Both the position numbers and the translations under genes were made by a program. The notes under the pieces were generated by a model. It ran no database searches. It saw only the letters and a list, made by a program, of their open reading frames with translations, and was not told the origin of the DNA. Positions 40,369 to 49,053 of a stretch of DNA of 64,000 bases are shown in pieces (the stretch's first letter is position 1; each line of letters opens with the position of its first letter). The stretch lies in contig NZ_JALPVL010000016.1 in NCBI RefSeq assembly GCF_023544465.1, positions 220,445 through 284,444 of the forward strand, in the 5' to 3' direction. The DNA comes from Paractinoplanes maris. GTDB taxonomy: Bacteria > Actinomycetota > Actinomycetes > Mycobacteriales > Micromonosporaceae.

Positions 40369-41588
40369 CAGGCGACTGCCTCCCGGGTGGGTTCGGTGGC
40401 GACCCCGGCCACGCTCGCGTAGACCTGGGCGAGCCGGTCGGCGATGCGGGGCCAGGCGTAGGAGTGAAGGGCGCGGTCGACGGCGGCCGCGGCGTAGGAC
40501 AGGCGGCGCACCTCGTCGCCGACGAGCCGGCGCAGCGCGGCGCCGAGCTGGGCCGGGTCGCGCGGGGGCACGAGGTCGCCGGTGATGCCGTCGACCACGG
40601 TGTCGGCCAGGCCGCCGACCTCGGTCGCGACGACCGGGACACCGCAGGCCATGGCCTCCAGGGCGGTGAGGCCGAACGGCTCGTACCAGGGGGTGGCGGC
40701 CAGGAGGTCGGCCGAGCGATACCACTGCGCCATCTCGTGCGACGGCACCGCCCCGGCCAGCACCACGCGACCGTCCACCTGGCACGCCTCGGCGAGGCGG
40801 CGCAGCTTCCGGGCGTACGGGTCATGGGCCAGATCACCCTCGGGCGGGCCACCCACGACGACCAGCTCGGCCCGCGGCACGGCCGGCAGGGCGCGGATCA
40901 GATCCTCCACGCCCTTGCGCTCGACCAGCCGGGCCACGGTCAGGATGCGGGTGCGCCGCGAGTCGCGAGGCACGGCCGGGCCGCCGGGGCTGAACCGCTC
41001 GACGTTGACGCCCGAGGGCACCAGCGTCATCTGCGAGCGGGGCACACCCAGCTTGAGCAGCTCGTGCACCTCGTCCTGGCACTGCACGATCACCCGGTCG
41101 ACGGCCCGGCCCAGCTCGCGCTCGTAGGCGATGCGGCGCGCCGGGCTGGTGTCGGCCGAGCCCTGGTGACGGCGCTTGACCGAGCCCAGCGCGTGGTAGG
41201 TCTGCAGCACCGGCACGTCGCAGCGGCGGCCGGCGGTGACCGCGGCCAGCCCGCTCATCCAGAAGTGCGCGTGCGCGACATCCGGGCGCCACTCGGTGCG
41301 CCACTGCTGGGCCAGGAAGTCGGCGAAGGCTCCCATGTAGGGCAGCAGCTCGTCTTTTCCCAGCACCTCGGCCGGTCCGGCGGGCACGTGGACGACGTCG
41401 ATCCGGTCGCCCATCGGCACCACGTCGGGCAGCGCCGCACCGTCCCGGCGGGTGTAGACCCGCACCTCGTGCCCGGCCGCGGCCAGCGCCCCGGCCAGCT
41501 CGGCGACGTGCGAGTTCTGACCACCCGCGTCGATGCCGCCCAGCGCGGCCAGCGGGCTGGCGTGTTCCGAGATCATCGCGATGCGCAT
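40368..41588 (-). CDS. GT4-family glycosyltransferase
   Basis: Retaining GT-B glycosyltransferase of 406 residues. GGIDAGGQNSHVAELAGALAA is the acceptor-side loop, VPSGVNVERFSPGG and ILTVARLVERKGVEDLIRA the start of the donor domain, and PWYEPFGLTALEAMACGVPV the EX7E donor-binding motif. The pattern resembles D-inositol-3-phosphate glycosyltransferase and sucrose-phosphate synthase-like members, but the operon suggests a role in a heptose glycan. It overlaps the next upstream gene by 16 nt. Confidence 0.92.
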   Translation of the reverse strand: MRIAMISEHASPLAALGGIDAGGQNSHVAELAGALAAAGHEVRVYTRRDGAALPDVVPMGDRIDVVHVPAGPAEVLGKDELLPYMGAFADFLAQQWRTEWRPDVAHAHFWMSGLAAVTAGRRCDVPVLQTYHALGSVKRRHQGSADTSPARRIAYERELGRAVDRVIVQCQDEVHELLKLGVPRSQMTLVPSGVNVERFSPGGPAVPRDSRRTRILTVARLVERKGVEDLIRALPAVPRAELVVVGGPPEGDLAHDPYARKLRRLAEACQVDGRVVLAGAVPSHEMAQWYRSADLLAATPWYEPFGLTALEAMACGVPVVATEVGGLADTVVDGITGDLVPPRDPAQLGAALRRLVGDEVRRLSYAAAAVDRALHSYAWPRIADRLAQVYASVAGVATEPTREAVA

Positions 41589-42499
41589 GTTTCCTCCTCG
41601 AGCAGCCGGTCCCAGTCCGCGAGGAACCGGTCCAGCCCGTAGCGGGCGAGGGCGACCTGGCGGGCCCGGGCGCCGAGGCTCACGGCCGCGGCGTCGTCCT
41701 CCAGCAGCCAGTGCGCGGCCTCGACGAGTGTGGAGACGCGGGTGTCGAGCACCCCGGCGTCGGGCGGCACCGCCACCACGGCCTCGGTGGTGGCCAGGCC
41801 GATGACCGGCATGCCCATCTGCATGGCCTCGATCAGGCTGAGCCCGAGCGAGGTCCAGCGGCACAGGTGCAGGTAGACCCGGCGCTGGGCGACGAGCTGG
41901 TGCATCTCGTGTTGCGGGGGGTCGTCGTACGGGGTGATCCGCTCGCTGCGGAGCCCCTCGACGCCCATGCCGAAGACGTCCAGCGGGGCGGCGGCGGCGA
42001 AGCGCGGGAACAGGTCGGTGCCGGTCACCCGCTGCCGGCGTACGGGCTCGTTGGTGACCACGGCGAAGCGGCCGAGCTCGCCCGTCCAGCGCGCCCGGGG
42101 CTCGACGATGCCGTGCTCGATGACCGTCGTCCGGGTCGCCCCGGTGTCCCAGAACAGGTCGTTGAAGTCGGTGACGTGGGCGATGACCAGGTCGTCCCGG
42201 TCGGCCATCGGGTGCCGGCTGGTCGGCACGTCACCCTTGGGCGTGTTGTGCTCGACGTAGATCACCGGCACGCCCTTCGGGACGAGCTCGAGCTCCTCCG
42301 GGCGCTGCACGATGGCCACGTCCACGTCCCGGATCTGCTCGAGCGGCAGTTCCTCGGCCGTGGCGGGCCAGTCGAAGGTCTGCGCCCGGCCCCGCCCGAA
42401 GGCGTCCCGGGCGTCGTTGACGGGGATCAGGTAGCGGTGCTTGCCCTGGACGAACGACGTGGTCCAGGAGCCGTGCACATGCCAGAGCAGGATGTTCAC
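41573..42499 (-). CDS. GT-B glycosyltransferase
   Basis: Protein of 308 residues with a GT4-like C-terminal half: VYLHLCRWTSLGLSLIEAMQMGMPVIGLATTEA matches the donor-binding E-x7-E region. The N-terminal half has VIYVEHNTPKGDVP and VIAHVTDFNDLFW. It is shorter than usual because the linker is small. GTG at 42499 overlaps the stop of the gmhB-GT9 gene (GTGA). Donor and acceptor are unknown. Confidence 0.87.
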   Translation of the reverse strand: MNILLWHVHGSWTTSFVQGKHRYLIPVNDARDAFGRGRAQTFDWPATAEELPLEQIRDVDVAIVQRPEELELVPKGVPVIYVEHNTPKGDVPTSRHPMADRDDLVIAHVTDFNDLFWDTGATRTTVIEHGIVEPRARWTGELGRFAVVTNEPVRRQRVTGTDLFPRFAAAAPLDVFGMGVEGLRSERITPYDDPPQHEMHQLVAQRRVYLHLCRWTSLGLSLIEAMQMGMPVIGLATTEAVVAVPPDAGVLDTRVSTLVEAAHWLLEDDAAAVSLGARARQVALARYGLDRFLADWDRLLEEETCASR

Positions 42500-44064
42500 G
42501 CGGCGTTCTCGGCAATCTCGGCGGGAGCGGCGAGCCGCGCGACGGCGGCGACCACCTCGGCCGGCTCGATGGCGGACAGGCAGGGGTGACCGTCGACCGG
42601 GCAGGTCGTGGCGCGGGTGTCCCGGCAGGGGGCGGCGGCGTCGCCGAGGCGGGCGTTCGGCACGCGGTAGGGACCCCACTGGCCGTACGGGACGGTGGGG
42701 GCGTACAGGCTGATGACCGGGGTGCCCACCGCGGCGGCCAGGTGGGCCGGCCCGGTGTTGGCCACGACCAGGGCCTTGGCGGCGGCGAGGATCGTGGCCA
42801 GCTCGGCCATGGTGGTCCGGCCGACCTGCTCGCCGGCGGTTCCCGAGACGTAGGCGGCCAGGTGGCGCTCCTCGGGGCCGCCGGTGACCAGGACCCGGTG
42901 ACCGGCCCCGGCCAGCGCGGCGACGATCCGGCGCATCGTCTCCGGCGGGCAGGAGCGGGCCTCGCAGCTCGCGCCGGGGTGGACCACGACGTACTCGCCG
43001 TTCCCGCGGGCGGCCGCGGTCACCCGCAGGCGGCCGTCGTCGCCCGGCGGCAGGGCGAAACCCGCGGCCGCGGCGACGCTGCGGGCCCGCTCGGGCTCGG
43101 GCAGGCCGACCGGTACGCCGCGGTGGCGCACGTCGAGCAGGGAACCGGGGTAGTCCTCGCTGATCGCGGTGATCCGGTCGACGCCGGCCATCCGCAGGAG
43201 CAGCGCGAGCGGCAGCGCCGACTGGTGGAACGAGGTGAAGACGACCGCCTCGTCGATGGCCCGGGTCCGCAGCAGCTCGGTGAGCGCGGTCAGGCCGGCC
43301 GGGTCGACCGGCGCGGGTTGCGCGTCGATCCACGGCAGCGGCCACTCGATGATCTCGTCGACGCCGGGCAGCAGCTCGGCCGCCGACCGCCCGCGCGGGC
43401 CGCACAGCATGATCACCCGCTCGGCGCCGGCCGCCACCGCGCGGATGGCGGGCCCGGTGACCAGCACGTCCCCGGCCGAGTCGGACCGGACGACGAGGAC
43501 CGTCCCGGCCGACGTGGATCGCGGTGCGGGGGTCACCAGTTCTTCGCGGCGCAGGATCAGATCGGCGGCGTCCACGATGGTGGCCGCGACCGCGGGCGCG
43601 GCGGCGACCTCGGCGGGCCGGGTGATCGGGGTGGGCACCAGGATCGCGGCCGCGCCGGCGCCCTGGGCCGCTTCGATGTCGCGGCCGATGTCCCCGACCA
43701 GGACGCAGCGGGCCGGGGTGGTCCGCAGGGCCTCGGCGGCCGCCCGGACCATGCCGGGGGCGGGTTTGCGGCAGCGGCAGCCGGCGGTGTCGTCGTGCGG
43801 GCAGATCTGCCAGTCGTCGAACGGTCCCAGCAGTTCCTCGACGCGCCCGTTGACCGCGTCGAGCTGTTCCGCGGTGAAACGACCCCGGGCCAGGCCGGAC
43901 TGGTTGGTCACGACCCCGATCCGCAGCCCGGCCGCGCGCAGCCGGTCGAGCGCCTCGCGGGCCCCCGGCATCACCTCGACCAGCTCGGGGTCGCCGTTGT
44001 AGGGCACGTCGACGATCAGCGTGCCGTCCCGGTCGAACAGCACAGCGTCGTAGAGCTCAGCCAC
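42496..44064 (-). CDS. gmhB: GmhB-type heptose-bisphosphate phosphatase fused to GT9 transferase
   Basis: Two-domain protein of 522 residues. Residues 1-about 165 are a HAD-IIIA phosphatase: FDRDGTLI (nucleophile and acid Asp), VVTNQSGLARGRF, the zinc-loop cysteines in CPHDDTAGCRCRKP, and VGDIGRDIEAA. This is the GmhB pattern, which removes the 7-phosphate from heptose-1,7-bisphosphate. Residues about 185-505 are a GT9 heptosyltransferase-like domain with SDSAGDVLVTGPAIRA, VVHPGASCEARSCPPE and VVANTGPAHLAAA. The fusion joins a precursor enzyme with a transferase that should use the end product. It overlaps both neighbours. Confidence 0.93.
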   Translation of the reverse strand: MAELYDAVLFDRDGTLIVDVPYNGDPELVEVMPGAREALDRLRAAGLRIGVVTNQSGLARGRFTAEQLDAVNGRVEELLGPFDDWQICPHDDTAGCRCRKPAPGMVRAAAEALRTTPARCVLVGDIGRDIEAAQGAGAAAILVPTPITRPAEVAAAPAVAATIVDAADLILRREELVTPAPRSTSAGTVLVVRSDSAGDVLVTGPAIRAVAAGAERVIMLCGPRGRSAAELLPGVDEIIEWPLPWIDAQPAPVDPAGLTALTELLRTRAIDEAVVFTSFHQSALPLALLLRMAGVDRITAISEDYPGSLLDVRHRGVPVGLPEPERARSVAAAAGFALPPGDDGRLRVTAAARGNGEYVVVHPGASCEARSCPPETMRRIVAALAGAGHRVLVTGGPEERHLAAYVSGTAGEQVGRTTMAELATILAAAKALVVANTGPAHLAAAVGTPVISLYAPTVPYGQWGPYRVPNARLGDAAAPCRDTRATTCPVDGHPCLSAIEPAEVVAAVARLAAPAEIAENAA

Positions 44065-44998
44065 GGTCGCGCCACCGCCACCAGCCGCGCAGGTAGTGAT
44101 AGGTCGCCACCGGCGGGATGACCGCGCTGGTGACCAGCATGGTGCTCACCTCGCGGGCGTCGCGCGGGCCGGGCACGATGCGGGCGGCGGCGAACTCGGC
44201 GGTGCCGGCCGCCCAGGCCAGGCCGGCCAGCGCGGCCAGTCCGGGCCGGCGGGCGGCCGCGGCGGCGAGCGCGGTCAGGCCGGCGGCGGTGATCGCCAGG
44301 TGCCGCGGGCGGCGGCCGGGCGGGATCTCCAGACGCTCGCGCCAGGCCGGGCCGTAAAGGCGGCGGAGCAGGGCGTCGTCGGCGTTGCCGCGCTGGGTGC
44401 GGACGCTGACCCAGGGGCTTTCCGGGCGCACCGGGTGGGTGACCCGGCGGTGGCCCCGGCGCAGGGTCCAGCCCGCCCGGCGTACGCGATGGGCCAGCTC
44501 CGCATCCTCGCGGAAGGCCCGCGGCAACCTCTCGTCGAAGCCGCCGCAGCGCTCGAGCGCGTCCCGGCGGTAGGCCATGTCGGCGGTGATCCAGGCGCCG
44601 TCGGCCAGCCCGGCGGTCACCCGCTCCCAGTCGGTCGGCCGCCGGTCGGCCGGCAGCGGCACCCGCAGCACACCCTGCACGCCGCCGACCCGGTCGTCGG
44701 CCGCGGCCAGATCGCCGGCCAGCCGGTCGGCCCAGTCGTCGTCGGGCAGCACGTCGTCGTCCAGGAACGCCACCCAGTCGTGCTTGGCGGCCCGCCAGCC
44801 CACGTTGCGGGCGGCCGCCGGCCCGCGCGCCGGTCCGGGCAGGACAGTGGCCTCGACGTCGAGCGGCTCGTGGGGCTCGGGACGGTCGTCGACGATCAGC
44901 AGCTCGAAGCCGTGCTTGGCCACCCCCGGCGCGATCGCGTCCAGCAGGGTGCCCAGGCTCGGCCGGCCGAGCGTCGGCACGACGACGGACGCGGTCAC
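44057..44998 (-). CDS. GT2-family glycosyltransferase
   Basis: GT-A transferase of 313 residues. VVVPTLGRPSLGTLLDAI starts the fold, LLIVDDRPEP and AFLDDDVLPDDDWADRL give the nucleotide/metal DxD region, and RAFREDAELAHRVRRAGW the catalytic ED. The C-terminal part (about 230-300) carries hydrophobic helices and may bind the membrane. GTG at 44998 overlaps the carbamoyltransferase stop (GTGA). Confidence 0.92.
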   Translation of the reverse strand: MTASVVVPTLGRPSLGTLLDAIAPGVAKHGFELLIVDDRPEPHEPLDVEATVLPGPARGPAAARNVGWRAAKHDWVAFLDDDVLPDDDWADRLAGDLAAADDRVGGVQGVLRVPLPADRRPTDWERVTAGLADGAWITADMAYRRDALERCGGFDERLPRAFREDAELAHRVRRAGWTLRRGHRRVTHPVRPESPWVSVRTQRGNADDALLRRLYGPAWRERLEIPPGRRPRHLAITAAGLTALAAAAARRPGLAALAGLAWAAGTAEFAAARIVPGPRDAREVSTMLVTSAVIPPVATYHYLRGWWRWRDRG

Positions 44999-46626
44999 GC
45001 CCCGAACGCCTTCGCCCGGTGCACCGCGAACGGGCCGATCGCCAGCAGGTCGACCGGTGCCGAGCCGAACAGCTCCATCGCCTCGCGCGGGGTGTCCACC
45101 ATGGGCCGCCCGGCCGTGTTGAGCGACGTGTTGACCACCACCGGCAGACCGGTGAGCTGCTCGAACTCGGCCAGCATCTCGGCCACCAGCGGCTCGGTCT
45201 CGGTGTGGACGGTCTGCACGCGGGCGGTGCCGTCAATGTGGGTGACCGCCGGGATGCGGTCCTTCCACTCCGCTTTCACCGTGTGCACGAAGAGCATGTA
45301 CGGGCTCGGATAGACACCGTCGAAGATGTCGGCGAACCGCTCGGCCCGCACCATCGGCGCGATCGGGCGGAACTGCTCACGGCCCTTGACGTTGTTCATC
45401 CGGGTCTGGGTGTCCTGGTCGCCGGGGTGCGCGAGCAGTGAGCGGTGACCCAGCGCGCGCGGGCCGTATTCGCTGCGCCCCTGATACCAGGCGACGATGC
45501 CGTTGTCCGCGAGGACCCGGGCGGCCTCGGCGGCGATCGAGTCGGGGCGGGTGTAGGGCAGCGCGGCCCGCTTCAGCTCCGCTTCGAGTTCGTCGTCGGT
45601 CCAGCCCCGGCCCAGTGCGGCGCTCCCGAACGGCACGTTCTTTCCCTGTACGGCCAGCGCGGCACCCAGCGCCGTGCCGGAGTCCCCGGCGGCCGGCTGC
45701 ACCCAGACCCGCTCGAACGGGCCCTCGGCGGCGATGCGCGCGTTGGCCACGCAGTTGAGCGCGGTCCCGCCGGCCATCGTCAGCGTCCGCAGGGTGCCGC
45801 CGGACGCCTCGAAGGTCCAGCGGGCCAGGTCGAGCAGCACCTCCTCGAGGCGTACCTGAACGCTGGAGGCCAGGTCGGCGTGCGCCTCGGTCATCTCGCC
45901 GTCGGCCGTCCGCGCCTTGGCCAGGGCGTCCCAGTCGATCCGCTCGATCGTGAAGCCACCGTCCTCGGTGGGCCGCACCAGCTCGCGCAGCAGGCTCAGG
46001 AACTTCGGCTTCCCGTACGACGCGAGCGCCATCACCTTGTACTCGTCGCTCGAGTGCAGGAAGCCCAGGTGGCGCGTCAGGTCCTCATAGAGCAGACCGA
46101 GCGAGTGCGGTAGCTCCTGGCTCTTGAGCACCTCGAGCTCGCCACCGCGGTAGGCGCCGGCCAGGTGGCTGGCGACCTCGCCGCGCCCGTCGAGCACGAG
46201 CACCGCGCTGTCCTCGGGCACCGACAGACCGGCCGAGGCGGCGTGCGCGACGTGGTGCGGGACGAAGCGGACCTGCTCGGGGTCGAGCCCGGGCAGGGCC
46301 GCGGCGAGAAACTGCGGCGCCCGGCGGGCGTAGTCGACCCGCAGGTGGTCCCAGGGGTCGTTGAGCCCCAGGTCGGCCGCGTCCCGGCACAGGCCGGGGT
46401 CGAAGGAGTAGGCGACCGCGTCGAGGTCGCCCGGGCGCAGACCGGCTTCGTCGAGGCACCAGGCGGCGGCCAGCTCGGGCAGCTCCCAGGCGGCGAACGG
46501 CACCGGGCGCTTGCCGTGCTTGCGGCGGCTGAACCGCTCCTCCTCGGCTGCGGCCACCACCTGACCGTCGACGATCAGCGCGGCAGCCGGATCATGGAAG
46601 ATCGCATTGATTCCCAGGATTCGCAT
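44995..46626 (-). CDS. NodU/CmcH/TobZ-type O-carbamoyltransferase
   Basis: Enzyme of 543 residues that transfers carbamoyl from carbamoyl phosphate via carbamoyl-AMP to a hydroxyl. The N-terminal Kae1-like part has ILGINAIFHDPAAALIVDG, AAEEERFSRRKHGK and FVPHHVAHAASA; the C-terminal YrdC-like part has AWYQGRSEYGPRALGHRSLLA, MNNVKGREQFRPIAPMV and LPVVVNTSLN. It is the first gene of the operon with GmhA/HldE/GmhB, so a heptose residue is the likely acceptor. Pseudomonas aeruginosa WapO carbamoylates LPS-core heptose, which is a precedent. The acceptor is inference. Confidence 0.92.
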   Translation of the reverse strand: MRILGINAIFHDPAAALIVDGQVVAAAEEERFSRRKHGKRPVPFAAWELPELAAAWCLDEAGLRPGDLDAVAYSFDPGLCRDAADLGLNDPWDHLRVDYARRAPQFLAAALPGLDPEQVRFVPHHVAHAASAGLSVPEDSAVLVLDGRGEVASHLAGAYRGGELEVLKSQELPHSLGLLYEDLTRHLGFLHSSDEYKVMALASYGKPKFLSLLRELVRPTEDGGFTIERIDWDALAKARTADGEMTEAHADLASSVQVRLEEVLLDLARWTFEASGGTLRTLTMAGGTALNCVANARIAAEGPFERVWVQPAAGDSGTALGAALAVQGKNVPFGSAALGRGWTDDELEAELKRAALPYTRPDSIAAEAARVLADNGIVAWYQGRSEYGPRALGHRSLLAHPGDQDTQTRMNNVKGREQFRPIAPMVRAERFADIFDGVYPSPYMLFVHTVKAEWKDRIPAVTHIDGTARVQTVHTETEPLVAEMLAEFEQLTGLPVVVNTSLNTAGRPMVDTPREAMELFGSAPVDLLAIGPFAVHRAKAFGA

Positions 46627-46755
46627 GGCGCGCCGGATACCCGGGGATCACCCGCTTACTCCCAAGATCGTTGACTTCCTGCAAATAAAAATTTCGCCGG
46701 GCTGACCTGCACTGATAAGCGTTTGAGGTGATTGCCGGAGGGCAAACGGCGGGGC
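46627..46755. other. AT-rich divergent promoter region of the heptose-type operon
   Basis: This 129-bp gap separates the carbamoyltransferase gene (minus) from aldehyde dehydrogenase (plus). It contains TTGACT at 46671 and the A/T run AAATAAAAATTT near 46683, rare in this genome, and is therefore the best place for both promoters. I could not assign a -35/-10 pair with normal spacing. Confidence 0.45.
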
Positions 46756-48162
46756 ATGTACGACGTGGAGCAATATGTGGCCGGTGCCTGGAACCCGGGC
46801 AATTCGGGCCGCACGATGACCGTTCTCAACCCCTCGGACGACACCCCCGTGACCGAAGTGCGTATCTCCGGCGAACCCGATGTGGACGCGGCCGTGCGGT
46901 CCGCCCGGGACGCCTCCGCCGCATGGGCGGCGACCGCGCCGGCGGCCCGCGCGGCGGCTCTGCACGCGGCCGCGACGGCGGTGGAGAACGCGGCCGGTGA
47001 GCTCGCCGAAATCATGACCGCCGAGATGGGCAAGCCGGTCGACGGGTCGAAGGAGTCGATCCTGGCCGGGGTGGGCACGCTGCGGCAGTACGCCGAGCTG
47101 GGCCCGACCCACCGCGGGCGCGCGCTGGCCGGCGACAACGAGGCGATCGACCTGATGGCCTACGGCCCGCGCGGGGTGGTCGCGGTGATCACGCCGTGGA
47201 ACGACCCGGTCGCGGTGTCCTGCGGGTTGCTCGGTGCGGCCCTGGTCACCGGCAACACCGTCGTCTACAAGCCGAGCGAGCGGACGCCGGCCACCGGCTG
47301 GCGCCTGACCCAGCTGCTGGCCCCGCACTTCCCGGCGGGCGTGCTCAACCTGCTCAACGGCGACGGCCAGGTCGGGGCCGCCCTGGCCGCGGCACCGGTC
47401 GACGTGGTGGCCCAGGTGGGCTCGACCGCGACCGGCCGCTCGATCGCCGCGGCCTGCGCCCGTACCGGCGCCAAGGCCCTGCTCGAGAACGGCGGCAGTG
47501 ACCCGCTGATCGTGGACGCCGGGGTCGACCCGGCCTGGGCGGCGTCGCAGGCCGCGGTCGGCTCGTTCGTCAACTCCGGGCAGATCTGCGTCGCCGTCGA
47601 GCGCATCTATGTCCACCGGGACGTGGCCGACGCGTTCGTGGCCGCGCTGGCCGACGAGGCGGACACCTGGGCCGCGCAGATCGGCCCGATGGTCGACAAG
47701 CGGATGCGGGACGCGGTCGACGAGCAGGTGCAGCAGGCCGTCAAGGCGGGCGCCCGGGTGCTGCGGGGCGGCGACGCGCCGGCCGGGGCGGGCTCGTACT
47801 ACCCGCCGACCGTGCTGGCCGATTGCACCGACGACATGGCGGTGGTGCGCGAGGAGACGTTCGGTCCGGTCGCGCCGGTGGTCACCGTGGACTCGTTCGA
47901 CGAGGCTCTGGACCGGGCCGCCGACTCGCCGTACGGGCTGGCGGCGACGGTCCTGACCCCGTCGATGAGCAACGCCCAGCGGGCCTGGCGCCGGCTGCCG
48001 GCCGGCACCGTCAAGGTCAACGCCGTCTTCGGCGGGGCGCCGGGCGGGGCCGCGCATCCGAGGGGCGGCAGCGGCCAAGGCTTCGGCTACGGCCCCGAGC
48101 TGCTCGACGAGATGACGGCGGTGAAGGCGGTGCACATCGAGGCCCCGCCGACCGGCTGGTGA
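46756..48162 (+). CDS. NAD(P)-dependent aldehyde dehydrogenase
   Basis: Soluble dehydrogenase of 468 residues. ITPWNDPVAVSCGLLGAALVTGN and YKPSERTP bind the cofactor, VAQVGSTATGRS carries the Rossmann turn, the general base Glu (about 244) is in LLENGGSDP, and the nucleophile Cys (about 278) is in NSGQICVAVERI. REETFGPVAPV completes the pattern. It resembles betaine-aldehyde/succinate-semialdehyde-type enzymes; the substrate is unassigned. ATG at 46756 (MYDVEQYVAG) is preferred over 46732. Confidence 0.93.
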   Translation: MYDVEQYVAGAWNPGNSGRTMTVLNPSDDTPVTEVRISGEPDVDAAVRSARDASAAWAATAPAARAAALHAAATAVENAAGELAEIMTAEMGKPVDGSKESILAGVGTLRQYAELGPTHRGRALAGDNEAIDLMAYGPRGVVAVITPWNDPVAVSCGLLGAALVTGNTVVYKPSERTPATGWRLTQLLAPHFPAGVLNLLNGDGQVGAALAAAPVDVVAQVGSTATGRSIAAACARTGAKALLENGGSDPLIVDAGVDPAWAASQAAVGSFVNSGQICVAVERIYVHRDVADAFVAALADEADTWAAQIGPMVDKRMRDAVDEQVQQAVKAGARVLRGGDAPAGAGSYYPPTVLADCTDDMAVVREETFGPVAPVVTVDSFDEALDRAADSPYGLAATVLTPSMSNAQRAWRRLPAGTVKVNAVFGGAPGGAAHPRGGSGQGFGYGPELLDEMTAVKAVHIEAPPTGW

Positions 48163-48163
48163 G

Positions 48164-49012
48164 TCACTGACCGAGCCGCCGCAGGTCGTTCTCGATCTGC
48201 GGCGGCAGCATCCGGCGGTGCCGCCGCACCCAGCCGGCCTGGCGCAGCGCGTCGGCCGTCCCGAGTGGATTCCGGCGGGCGGTCGCGGCCACGGTCCGGG
48301 CGGCAACCGCCGGTGGCCGGCGCAGCATCGCCGTCAGTACGCGGTTGCGTGCCTCGGTGCGGGCGCGGGCCCCGTTGTCGCGGCCGGCGGGTTGCGGAAA
48401 ATGCCGCACGACCAGCTCGTCAACGTACGAGAGCTCGTGCCCCGCCGCGGCCAGATCCATGGCCAGGAGCGCTTCCTCGCCATAGACGAACAGCCGCGGC
48501 TCGAAGCCACCGGCGGCCAGGAACGCGTCGCGCCGCACGATGATCGAGCAGGCGAGGAAGCCGAGCACCGACGGCCCGGCCGCGCCGACCGGCGTACCCA
48601 ACGGCGAAGCCGCCATCTCGGCCGACACCGGGTCGACCCGCTGGTCCGCCCCCACCAGCACCTTCGCCGCGAGCAGGGCTGCGCGCGGGTGCTCGTGCAG
48701 GAGCTCGGCCGCCCGGGCCAGCGACCCGGGCGTCCAATAGGAGTCGTCGTCCGCGAAGGCCACGAACGGGGTCCGCGCCCGTTCGACGCCCACGTTGCGC
48801 GCCGCCGCCCCACGGTTCTCCGCCAGCTGCACGACATCGACACCCGGGAACAGCGGCTGCGGCTCGTCCGAGGCGTTGTCGACCAGGATCGTGCGGGCGC
48901 GGTGGTGCGGGAAGGTCTCGAGCAGCCGGCCGGCCCGGTTACGGGTGGCGACCACCACGGTCACCTCGTCGGTCTCGATCTCGGTGCCGTAGATCTCGGG
49001 GGTCAGAGTCAC
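48164..49012 (-). CDS. GT2-family glycosyltransferase
   Basis: GT-A transferase of 282 residues: VTVVVATRNRAGRL start, RGAAARNVGVERA, AFADDDSYWTPGSL with the DDD metal site, and YGEEALLAMDLAAAGHEL for the catalytic acidic pair. It is related to the GT2 at 44057 and may belong to the same surface-glycan programme although it is separated by the aldehyde dehydrogenase gene. Its stop is one base from the convergent aldehyde dehydrogenase stop. GTG at 49012 is the start used. Confidence 0.9.
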   Translation of the reverse strand: MTLTPEIYGTEIETDEVTVVVATRNRAGRLLETFPHHRARTILVDNASDEPQPLFPGVDVVQLAENRGAAARNVGVERARTPFVAFADDDSYWTPGSLARAAELLHEHPRAALLAAKVLVGADQRVDPVSAEMAASPLGTPVGAAGPSVLGFLACSIIVRRDAFLAAGGFEPRLFVYGEEALLAMDLAAAGHELSYVDELVVRHFPQPAGRDNGARARTEARNRVLTAMLRRPPAVAARTVAATARRNPLGTADALRQAGWVRRHRRMLPPQIENDLRRLGQ

Positions 49013-49053
49013 GAAGATCGCCTATACCCCGCCCACCGCGGTACAAGCCTCCC

